DNA from: Amycolatopsis sp. CA-230715 | Lineage (GTDB): Bacteria > Actinomycetota > Actinomycetes > Mycobacteriales > Pseudonocardiaceae | NCBI RefSeq assembly: GCF_018736145.1 | Contig: NZ_CP059997.1 | Location: 6,881,501-6,945,500 of the forward strand | Direction of reading: 5' to 3' | Length of the DNA stretch: 64,000 nt | Shown: piece by piece, positions 33,528-40,349 of the stretch | Layout: each line of letters begins with the position of its first letter | Numbering within the stretch: the stretch's first letter is position 1 | The notes under the pieces: generated by a model | What the model saw: the letters and a program-made list of their open reading frames with translations, nothing else | The model's database searches: none | Told to the model about the DNA's origin: nothing | Program-made: the position numbers and the translations under genes

Positions 33528-34742
33528 TCACCACAGCCCTCGTGCTTTCGCCAGCCGCGCCACGGTCAGCGCGATGCGCAGGATGAGCGCGTCGCGGGGG
33601 TCGGCGGGATGGCGTCCGGTCAGGTCCGCCACCCGCCGGAGCCGGTATCGGACGGTGTTGGGGTGCACCACCAGCGTCCTCGCGCAGGTTTCGAGCACCC
33701 CGCCGCCTTCGAGATAGGTCTCGACGGTCTGCAGGAGCGTGCCGCCCGCCGCTTCGAGCGGCCTGGCGATCTCGTCGACCAGGAGGCGTTCGGCGTCCGG
33801 GTCGCCCGCGAGCGCGCGCTCGGGCAGCAGCTCGCCGGAGCGCACCGGCCTCGGCGCGGACGGCCAGCCGACCACCGCGCGCAGGCCGGACAGCGCTTCG
33901 ACGGCGCTGCGGTGCGCCTCGGCCAGCGTGCCGACGGTCGGCCCGGCGACCACCGGGCCGTCCCCGAAGGCGACCGACAGCTTCGCGAGGATCTCCTGGT
34001 CCTTGAGGCTCCCGTCGGTCGGGCCCGCGACGACGATGACGAGCCGGGAGCCCTGCACGCTCAGCAGCACGGCGCGGCCGACGCGCGCGGCCCTGCTGCG
34101 CACCTCGAACACCACCGTCGGCGGGTCGTCGGAGCCGGGGTTGCCGACCAGCACGGTGGCCGCGGTCGCCGGATCCCAGCCGAGCGCCGCGGCGCGCGAA
34201 AGCACGGATTCCTCGGCGTCGCCACGCACGATGCCGTCCACGACGAGCGCTTCCAGCCTGGCGTCCCACGCGCCGCGCGCCTCGGCCGCGGCGGCGTAGG
34301 AGTTGGCCGCCGCGAACGCGATTTCCCTGCCGTAGCGCAGAATTCCCTCGATCAACGCGGCGCGCTCGGCCTCGGTCGCGGCGAACGCGGGGAGCTGTTC
34401 CTCGAAGACCTCGATGGCGAGGCGGACGAGGCCGACGGCCTGGCGGAGGCTGATCCAGCGGGACAGCTCGGTCGGCGCGCCGCGGAACGCGTCGGCGGTC
34501 AGCTTCAACGCCTCTTTGGAGTCGCGCAACCACGCGACGAAACCGGCGGCACCGGTCTGCGTGATGAGCAGGACGCTGGCCCGCTGGTCGGCGGGCAGCC
34601 TGCCGAACCAGGGCAGCCGTTCTTCCATCGCCGCGACGCTCGCCGACGCGAGGCTCCCGGAGGCGTGTTCGAGCCGTTTCAGCGTATTGGCGGAAAGTCC
34701 ATGTCGTTTCGGCACGCTTTGTCGCGGGGCTTCTGAAGTCAT
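33528..34742 (-). CDS. fasR: PucR-type regulator, FasR-like activator of fatty-acid synthesis
   Basis: A 404-residue regulator with a poorly conserved N-terminal sensing region (about 1-320) and a PucR/CdaR-type C-terminal helix-turn-helix (ETYLEGGGVLETCARTLVVH then PNTVRYRLRRVADLTG). Location directly upstream of fabD on the same strand, and overall layout, match Streptomyces FasR, which activates fabD-fabH-acpP-fabF. This is not the unrelated TetR-type FasR of mycobacteria. ATG 34742 is the start. The N-terminal ligand is unknown; coupling to membrane lipid supply is inferred from context. Confidence 0.85.
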   Translation of the reverse strand: MTSEAPRQSVPKRHGLSANTLKRLEHASGSLASASVAAMEERLPWFGRLPADQRASVLLITQTGAAGFVAWLRDSKEALKLTADAFRGAPTELSRWISLRQAVGLVRLAIEVFEEQLPAFAATEAERAALIEGILRYGREIAFAAANSYAAAAEARGAWDARLEALVVDGIVRGDAEESVLSRAAALGWDPATAATVLVGNPGSDDPPTVVFEVRSRAARVGRAVLLSVQGSRLVIVVAGPTDGSLKDQEILAKLSVAFGDGPVVAGPTVGTLAEAHRSAVEALSGLRAVVGWPSAPRPVRSGELLPERALAGDPDAERLLVDEIARPLEAAGGTLLQTVETYLEGGGVLETCARTLVVHPNTVRYRLRRVADLTGRHPADPRDALILRIALTVARLAKARGLW

Positions 34743-34910
34743 GACATGCTCATGGTACTGGGCGTGCCATGGGGAGAAGACAACTCGCGGAGCACGGCCC
34801 GCAACTTAGGTTGCTAGCCGGTACCCGCCACCCGTTCCTACGCTGGCACGATCAGCTCCGTTCGCGTGATGCCGCGTGCCACAGGGGGTGCGGGGAGAAA
34901 GGGAAAAGCC

Positions 34911-35819
34911 TTGCCGGAACAGAAACTGGAGATCGACAAGATCTCGAAACGCTACGGCGACGTGGTCGCCTTGCGGGAAATGTCCTTCGAAGTCCGCGCG
35001 GGCGAGCTGTTCGGTTTCGTCGGCAGCAACGGCGCGGGCAAGACCACCACGATGCGGATCGCGCTGGGCGTGCTCAGCAGCGATTCCGGGGAAGTGCGCT
35101 TCGGTGGCGAGCCGGTGACGCTGGAAACACGGCGCCACATCGGGTACATGCCGGAGGAGCGCGGGCTCTACCCGAAGATGAAGGTCGGCGAGCAACTGTC
35201 CTATTTGGCTCGTTTGCACGGCCTTTCCGCGCGTGCCGCGGCCAAGGCGAGTGACGCGTGGACGGAACGGCTCGGCGTCGAAGCCAAGCGGAACGACGAG
35301 GTCGAAAAGCTCAGCCTCGGCAACCAGCAGCGCGTGCAGCTCGCCGCGGCGCTCGTGCACGACCCGCGGATACTGGTGCTCGATGAGCCGTTCTCCGGGC
35401 TCGACCCGGTCGCCGTCGACGTGATGAGCCAGGTGCTCAAGGAAAAGGCGGCCGAAGGCGTGCCGGTGGTGTTCTCCAGCCATCAGCTCGATCTCGTCGA
35501 GCGGCTGTGCGACCGGATCGGCATCGTCCGCAGTGGACAGATGGTCACCTCCGGCACGGTCGCGGAGTTGAGTGTGGACAGTGCGGTGCGGTTGCTGGTG
35601 CACGCGCCGGACGCGCCAGCTGGCTGGGCCGACGGGCTGGCCGGGGTGAAGGTGCTGCGGCACGAGAACGGGCGCACCGAGCTGGAACTCGCCGCGGGCA
35701 CCGACGACCAGGCCGTGCTCAAGGCGGCGCTGGCGACCGGGCCCGTGCACGAGTTCGCCCGCAGCAGGACCTCCTTGACCGAACTGTTCCGCAACGTCGT
35801 CACCGAGCCGGGGGAGTGA
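34911..35819 (+). CDS. ABC transporter ATP-binding protein (NatA-like)
   Basis: A 302-residue nucleotide-binding subunit. Walker A GSNGAGKTTT, signature LSLGNQQR (LSxGxxQ form), Walker B ILVLDEPFSGLDP and the His switch in FSSHQLDLV are intact; DUF4162-like sequence follows at the C-terminus. TTG 34911 is chosen because GGGGAGAAAGGG lies just upstream and relatives begin near this point; GTG 34866 is an alternative. Two nt separate it from the permease gene, so the pair makes an exporter of the NatAB class, which move Na+, drugs or peptides out. The substrate is unknown. Confidence 0.93.
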   Translation: MPEQKLEIDKISKRYGDVVALREMSFEVRAGELFGFVGSNGAGKTTTMRIALGVLSSDSGEVRFGGEPVTLETRRHIGYMPEERGLYPKMKVGEQLSYLARLHGLSARAAAKASDAWTERLGVEAKRNDEVEKLSLGNQQRVQLAAALVHDPRILVLDEPFSGLDPVAVDVMSQVLKEKAAEGVPVVFSSHQLDLVERLCDRIGIVRSGQMVTSGTVAELSVDSAVRLLVHAPDAPAGWADGLAGVKVLRHENGRTELELAAGTDDQAVLKAALATGPVHEFARSRTSLTELFRNVVTEPGE

Positions 35820-35821
35820 AC

Positions 35822-37042
35822 GTGAGTACACCGATCCAGGACAAGTCGAGCGGATGGTCCTCGGTGTGGCTGGTGGCCTCCCGTGAGATCACCACCCGCC
35901 TCAAGTCGAAGGCGTGGCGGATCAGCACGGTGGTGCTGATGCTGCTGATCGTCGCGGGCGCGCTCGTGATGAAGCTCGTCAGCGGCGGCTCGGACGCGAC
36001 GGTCGGCGTGCTGCCGCAGAGCGCGTCGCTGTCGGCGCCGCTGCAGGCCAGTGCGACCAGCATCGGCCAGACGGTGACGGTGAACCCGATCGCCGACGAG
36101 GCCGCCGGCAGGGCCAAGGTCGCCGACGGCTCGCTGGACGCGCTGCTCCTCGACGACCCGAAGGCGCCGGGCAAGGTCTCGGTCGTGGTCAAGAAGGACC
36201 TCGACGGCAAGCTCAAGAACGCGCTGAACGTGCTCGCCGGGCAGGTGGCCTTCAACGACCAGGTCCAGAAGCTCGGCGGGGATCCCGCCGCGGTGAACAA
36301 GGCCGTCGCCGGGGCCGCGGTCAACATCGAGCCGATGGAGACCCCGACCGAGTACAGCGGGCAGCAGATCGCGATCGGGTTCATCGCCGGGCTGCTGATC
36401 TACCTTTCGCTGATGCTCAACGGCCAGATGGTCGCGCAGGGCGTGGTCGAGGAGAAGACGAGCCGGGTGGTCGAACTGCTGCTGTCCACGGTCCGCCCGT
36501 GGCAGCTGATGACCGGGAAGGTGCTCGGCATCGGCGCGGTGGGGCTGTTGCAGATGGTGTTGATCGGCGTCGCCGGGTTGGCCGCGGCGTTGGGGACGAA
36601 CGCGTTGTCGGAAGTGTCCATTTCGGCCACCGTCGGCGCCGTCGTTTGGCTCGTGGTGTGGTTCCTGCTCGGGTTCCTGATGTACGCGATCGTGTTCGCC
36701 GCACTCGGCGCGCTGGTCTCGCGGCAGGAGGACGTCGGCGGCGCGGTGACGCCCGCGCTGATGTTCGTCGTCGCCGGGTACATCATCGGGGTCACCATCG
36801 TCCCGTCGAACCCGGGCAGCAAGCTCGTCGAAGTGCTTTCGGTGATCCCGGTGTTCTCGCCGACGCTGATGCCGGTGCGGCTGGCCATCGGCGGCGTGCC
36901 GGTGTGGGAAACGGCGCTCTCGGTGGTGCTCACCCTCGCCGCGCTGCCGGTGCTGATCTGGTTGGCCGGCCGGATCTACCGCAACGCCGTCATGCGGACC
37001 GGCGCCAAGGTCAAACTGCGCGACGCCCTGACGGCAGCTTGA
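35822..37042 (+). CDS. ABC transporter permease (NatB/ABC-2 type)
   Basis: A 406-residue membrane subunit for the preceding ATPase. It has one N-terminal helix (about 33-52), a large extracytoplasmic domain (about 53-175) and about five to six helices in the C-terminal half, with the family segment NGQMVAQGVVEEKTSRVVEL typical of ABC-2 exporters. GTG 35822 follows GGGGGAG. A 13-bp-stem hairpin follows the stop. Confidence 0.92.
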   Translation: MSTPIQDKSSGWSSVWLVASREITTRLKSKAWRISTVVLMLLIVAGALVMKLVSGGSDATVGVLPQSASLSAPLQASATSIGQTVTVNPIADEAAGRAKVADGSLDALLLDDPKAPGKVSVVVKKDLDGKLKNALNVLAGQVAFNDQVQKLGGDPAAVNKAVAGAAVNIEPMETPTEYSGQQIAIGFIAGLLIYLSLMLNGQMVAQGVVEEKTSRVVELLLSTVRPWQLMTGKVLGIGAVGLLQMVLIGVAGLAAALGTNALSEVSISATVGAVVWLVVWFLLGFLMYAIVFAALGALVSRQEDVGGAVTPALMFVVAGYIIGVTIVPSNPGSKLVEVLSVIPVFSPTLMPVRLAIGGVPVWETALSVVLTLAALPVLIWLAGRIYRNAVMRTGAKVKLRDALTAA

Positions 37043-37056
37043 TCCCGAAATAACTC

Positions 37057-37098
37057 GAGGCCGCCCGGCTCGGCGTTTTCGCCTGGCCGGGCGGCCTC
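37057..37098 (+). terminator. Terminator of the ABC exporter operon
   Basis: GAGGCCGCCCGGC (37057-37069) pairs exactly with GCCGGGCGGCCTC (37086-37098) across a 16-nt loop containing TTTT. It lies 14 nt after the permease stop. Confidence 0.85.
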
Positions 37099-37254
37099 GT
37101 CTCCCCGGTCCCCACCGGTGGTTCAACTATGGCCCAGTGGATCTTCATCCGCTACGGGTCTCACCCAATCGTGGACCAGTCGAGTTGCTGCCCCCGCGCC
37201 GCTGATAAACGATTCCGCCAGGAATTGAATTTCGCGGCGAGCGAGGAGGATGTT

Positions 37255-38019
37255 GTGGGACAGCAGCTCAAGGACGGACTCGGCCAGGCGTGGGGGCTGA
37301 TCGCGACCTTTGTGCCCAAGCTCATCTTCTTCCTGATCGTCCTGCTGATCGGGTGGTTGATCGCGAAGGCGATCTCGAAGGGCCTGGGCCTGGTGCTCGG
37401 CAAGCTCGGATTTTCGAAGATGATCGACAAGACCGGCCTGTCCGGGATGCTGAAACAAAGCAGCGTCGACGCGACGGGCATCATCACGAAACTCGTCTAC
37501 TACTTCATTCTGCTGATCGCGCTGCAGCTCGCCTTCGGCGTGTTCGGGCCGACCAATCCGGTGAGCCAGCTGCTCAACGACGTGATCGCGTTCCTGCCGC
37601 GGATCGTGGTCGCCGTCGTGCTCGTGATCGTCGCCGCGGCGATCGCGAAGGTCGTTCGCGATCTGGTCGGCAGCGCGCTTTCCGGGCGGCCCGCCGGCAG
37701 GCTGCTCGGCACCATCGCCTACTGGCTGATCATGGCCTTCGGCATCATCGCCGCGCTCAACCAGGTCAACATCGCCACCACGGTGACCACCCCGGTGCTG
37801 ATCACCGTGCTCGCCACCATCGGCGGCGTGCTCGTCGTCGGGTTCGGCGGCGGCCTCATCAAGCCGGCCCAGCAGCGCTGGGAGGGCTGGATGGGCAGCC
37901 TGCAGAACCAGTTCAGCCGCGACGGCGGCGCGAACCCCGGCGTCGGCTCCGGCGGCAAGCACGACCAGCCCACCGCCGTCGACGCCCCCACCCCGCCTCA
38001 TGGGTTCAAGCAAGTTTGA
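37255..38019 (+). CDS. MscS-related conserved transmembrane-helix protein (CmpX-like)
   Basis: A 254-residue membrane protein with about five helices and two copies of the conserved TM-helix pattern seen in MscS-like/CmpX proteins: LIFFLIVLLIGWLIAKAISK (residues about 22-41) and FLPRIVVAVVLVIVAAAIAK. The repeat with IAKxI/VxxxV and the downstream GLGLVLGKLGF and VRDLVGSALSG segments are typical. The pore-lining C-terminal beta domain of full MscS channels is missing, so it may be a regulatory or small channel subunit. GTG 37255 follows GAGGAGG; an upstream frame start at 37129 lacks a ribosome site. Confidence 0.8.
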   Translation: MGQQLKDGLGQAWGLIATFVPKLIFFLIVLLIGWLIAKAISKGLGLVLGKLGFSKMIDKTGLSGMLKQSSVDATGIITKLVYYFILLIALQLAFGVFGPTNPVSQLLNDVIAFLPRIVVAVVLVIVAAAIAKVVRDLVGSALSGRPAGRLLGTIAYWLIMAFGIIAALNQVNIATTVTTPVLITVLATIGGVLVVGFGGGLIKPAQQRWEGWMGSLQNQFSRDGGANPGVGSGGKHDQPTAVDAPTPPHGFKQV

Positions 38020-38043
38020 TATCGGTCGGCAAAATTTGCGCTG

Positions 38044-38078
38044 CCAGGGCGCGGCTCACGAGGTGAGTCGCGCCCTGG
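38044..38078 (+). terminator. Terminator hairpin after the MscS-related gene
   Basis: CCAGGGCGCG (38044-38053) pairs with CGCGCCCTGG (38069-38078); inside it GCTCAC pairs with GTGAGT around the 3-nt loop GAG, giving a 16-bp stem. A wider imperfect inverted repeat (38032-38053 with 38083-38106, ends AAATTTGCG) surrounds it. Confidence 0.8.
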
Positions 38079-38385
38079 TGTGTTGGCGCCCTGCCATCGC
38101 AAATTTAGAGGGCCCAGGGGGCCCTGCGACCGACTGCACGCTCCCGCCGCGCGGGGCGCGTCGGATCGCCGGGTGCGTGGTTGGGTTGGGAGTGGCCGCG
38201 CCTTCGGCGCGGACCTCGCGGCACTCGGGAGGTAGGCGGGCGAGCGCCGAATGGAGTAGTCGGGCGGGCGTCGGTTGTTGTAGGCGGGAGTGGCTGCGAG
38301 GTACAGCTGTTTTTCGGCTCACAGTTTCTAGGGAATGGCGGGCCCGCGGGAGCATGTTGACCCGAGAGACGAAAGGGGTGGGCCG
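38079..38385 (+). other. Gene-free GC-rich leader region upstream of pnuC
   Basis: About 300 bp with no credible gene. It holds the right arm of a larger inverted repeat ending at 38106, an inner palindrome CCGCGCCTTCGGCGCGG (38196-38212), a GGGCCC pair near 38110-38125, and GT-rich stretches. No riboswitch consensus I know (FMN, TPP, preQ1 or NAD+-II) is recognisable. It may contain the pnuC promoter and a structured leader. Confidence 0.4.
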
Positions 38386-39027
38386 GTGGAGTTTCTGCTG
38401 CGGCACGGTGTCACGGTCTTCGGTCAGTGGATCTCGATCGCCGAGCTGGCCGGGCAGGTGTTCGCGCTCGCGGTCGTCTTCCTCGCGCGGCGGCGCACCC
38501 TCTGGACGTGGCCGGTGCAGGTCGGCGCCACCGCGCTGCTGTTCGCCGTGTACGTCTCCGCCCACCTCGGCGGGCTGGCCAGCCGCCAGATCGCCATCCT
38601 GCTGATCTCGCTGTACGGCTGGTGGGCGTGGACGCGCAAGGCCGATCCCGTCTACGGCATCGCGGTCCGCGACGGCCGCGCCATCGAACGCGTCGCGATG
38701 GCGTCGGCGTTCCTCGCCGGAACCACCGCGATGGCCCTGCTGCTGCAGGCGCTGAACGCGTCGTGGGCGCCGTGGCCGGACGCGGCGATCTTCGTCGGCA
38801 CGCTGGTGGCCTTCGCCGCGCAGGGCGCGGGGCTCGTCGAGTTCTGGCTGGTGTGGCTGGTCGTGGACGCGATCGGCGTGCCGCTGCAGATCAGCTCCGG
38901 GCTGTACTTCTCGGCCGCGATCTACCTGGTCTTCGCCGGGCTCGTGGTGCACGGCTGGTGGAGCTGGCACAAGACGGCGAAGCAGGTACGCCTCGAAGCC
39001 GCGCCGGTGGTCACGGCAGCAAAGTAA
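38386..39027 (+). CDS. pnuC: PnuC-family nicotinamide riboside (or riboflavin) transporter
   Basis: A 213-residue membrane protein with seven to eight hydrophobic segments and PnuC features: AELAGQVFALAVVFLARRRT near the start, ISLYGWWAWTR (WxxWxxR motif), LVEFWLVWLVVDAIGVPLQI and WWSWHKTAK at the end. PnuC proteins take up nicotinamide riboside for NAD synthesis by facilitated diffusion; the related actinobacterial RibM imports riboflavin, but an FMN riboswitch, usual for ribM, is not visible. GTG 38386 follows AAAGGGG. Confidence 0.85.
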   Translation: MEFLLRHGVTVFGQWISIAELAGQVFALAVVFLARRRTLWTWPVQVGATALLFAVYVSAHLGGLASRQIAILLISLYGWWAWTRKADPVYGIAVRDGRAIERVAMASAFLAGTTAMALLLQALNASWAPWPDAAIFVGTLVAFAAQGAGLVEFWLVWLVVDAIGVPLQISSGLYFSAAIYLVFAGLVVHGWWSWHKTAKQVRLEAAPVVTAAK

Positions 39028-39043
39028 CGCTGTTCAGCCGAGG

Positions 39044-40255
39044 TCAGGGCAGGACGGCGTGCGAGGGGCGCAGGTCGCCGATCGTCCGGACGCCGAGCAG
39101 CTGCATGGTGCGGACCAGCTCGGTGCGCAGGATGTCCACGGTCCGCTGCACGCCGCGTTCGCCGCCCGCCATCAGCCCGTACAGGAACGCGCGCCCGATG
39201 AGCACCGCGTCGGCGCCGCGGGCGATCGCGGCCACGATGTCACCGCCGGAGAGGATGCCGGTGTCGAGCCACACCTCCGCTTCGCCGCCGACCGCGTCGA
39301 GCGCGGCTGGCAGCAGTTCGAGCGGGGTCGGCGCGCGGTCGAGCTGGCGGCCGCCGTGGTTGGACAGCAGCACCGCGTCGGCGCCGTGCGCCACCACGTC
39401 GCGGGCGTCGTCGGCGTTCTGGATGCCCTTGACCACGAGCTTGCCCGGCCAGGTGGCGCGCACCCAGTCGAGGTCGTCGAAATCGAGCGTGGGGTCGAAC
39501 AGCTGGTTGAGCAACTCGGCGACGGTGCCGTCGAAATGGCTCAGTGAAGCGAAGGTCAGCGGCTCGGTGGTCAGCAGGTTGAACCACCACGACGGGTGCA
39601 TCGCGCCGTCGACGAAGGTCTTCAGCGTCAGCGCGGGCGGGATCGTCAGGCCGTTGCGCACGTCCCGCATGCGCGCACCGGCGACCGGCGTGTCGACGGT
39701 CAGCAGGAGGGTGTCGTATCCGGACTCCCACGCCCGATTCATCAGATCTTCGCCCGCGCCGTGGTCGTTCCAGACGTAGAGCTGGAACCACTTGCGCGCC
39801 TGCGGCGCGGCCTCGGCGGCGTCCTCGATCGACGTGGTTCCCATGGTGGACAACGAGAACGGGATGCCGTTGCGCTGCGCGACGCGGGCCACCGCGCGCT
39901 CGCCCTCGTGGTTCATCATGCGGGTGAACCCGGTCGGCGCGAACGCGAACGGCAGCTCGGAGCGCTTCCCGAGGATCTCCTTCGAGGTGTCCACATCGGA
40001 CACACCGCGCAGCACGTTGGGGTGGAATTCGATGCTGCGGAACACTTGTCGCGCGCGGCGGAGGCTGTCTTCGAGCTCGGCGGCGCCGTCGGTGTAGTCG
40101 AACGGCGCGCGCGGCGTCCGCTTGCGGGCCAGCGTGCGGAGATCGGCGATCGTGTGCGCGCCGGCCAGCCTGCGGTCGGTGGGGTTCAGCACGACCGGTT
40201 TCGGCCGCAGGATCTGCTTGAGCTCACTGGGCCGGGGCAGGCGGCGCTTCGTCAC
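39044..40255 (-). CDS. FMN-dependent alpha-hydroxy acid oxidase/dehydrogenase (LldD family)
   Basis: A 403-residue TIM-barrel flavoenzyme of the L-lactate dehydrogenase/glycolate oxidase family. FMN and substrate residues lie in FAFAPTGFTRMM, the Lys-containing LVVKGIQNADDA, SNHGGRQLDRAPTP (catalytic His and Arg) and DTGILSGGDIVAAIARGADA. It oxidizes an L-2-hydroxy acid to the 2-oxo acid. GTG 40255 follows AAGGAGGG with good spacing, whereas ATG 40282 lacks a site. Mycofactocin genes, which accompany the close relative MftD, are absent from this window. It reads toward the pnuC end, convergently. Confidence 0.9.
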   Translation of the reverse strand: MTKRRLPRPSELKQILRPKPVVLNPTDRRLAGAHTIADLRTLARKRTPRAPFDYTDGAAELEDSLRRARQVFRSIEFHPNVLRGVSDVDTSKEILGKRSELPFAFAPTGFTRMMNHEGERAVARVAQRNGIPFSLSTMGTTSIEDAAEAAPQARKWFQLYVWNDHGAGEDLMNRAWESGYDTLLLTVDTPVAGARMRDVRNGLTIPPALTLKTFVDGAMHPSWWFNLLTTEPLTFASLSHFDGTVAELLNQLFDPTLDFDDLDWVRATWPGKLVVKGIQNADDARDVVAHGADAVLLSNHGGRQLDRAPTPLELLPAALDAVGGEAEVWLDTGILSGGDIVAAIARGADAVLIGRAFLYGLMAGGERGVQRTVDILRTELVRTMQLLGVRTIGDLRPSHAVLP

Positions 40256-40297
40256 TCGGTCACCCTCCTTACGCGCATACATCCGATCTTTACCCTA

Positions 40298-40342
40298 ACG
40301 GACTGGGGGCCGCCGCGGTATTCGCGGCGGCCCCCAGTCCGT
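40298..40342 (-). terminator. Strong hairpin terminator after aceE
   Basis: 20-nt arms (40298-40317 and 40323-40342, beginning ACGGACTGGGGGCCGCCGCG) pair perfectly around the 5-nt loop GTATT. It begins 7 nt after the aceE stop, and lies upstream of the hydroxyacid oxidase start. Confidence 0.9.
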
Positions 40343-40349
40343 GTTCCGG

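Noticed and set aside
38079..38385. FMN riboswitch for a ribM-type transporter
   Set aside because: The conserved FMN aptamer blocks (such as AGGGT...CGGTGAAATTCC-like segments) are not present, so pnuC rather than ribM is preferred.
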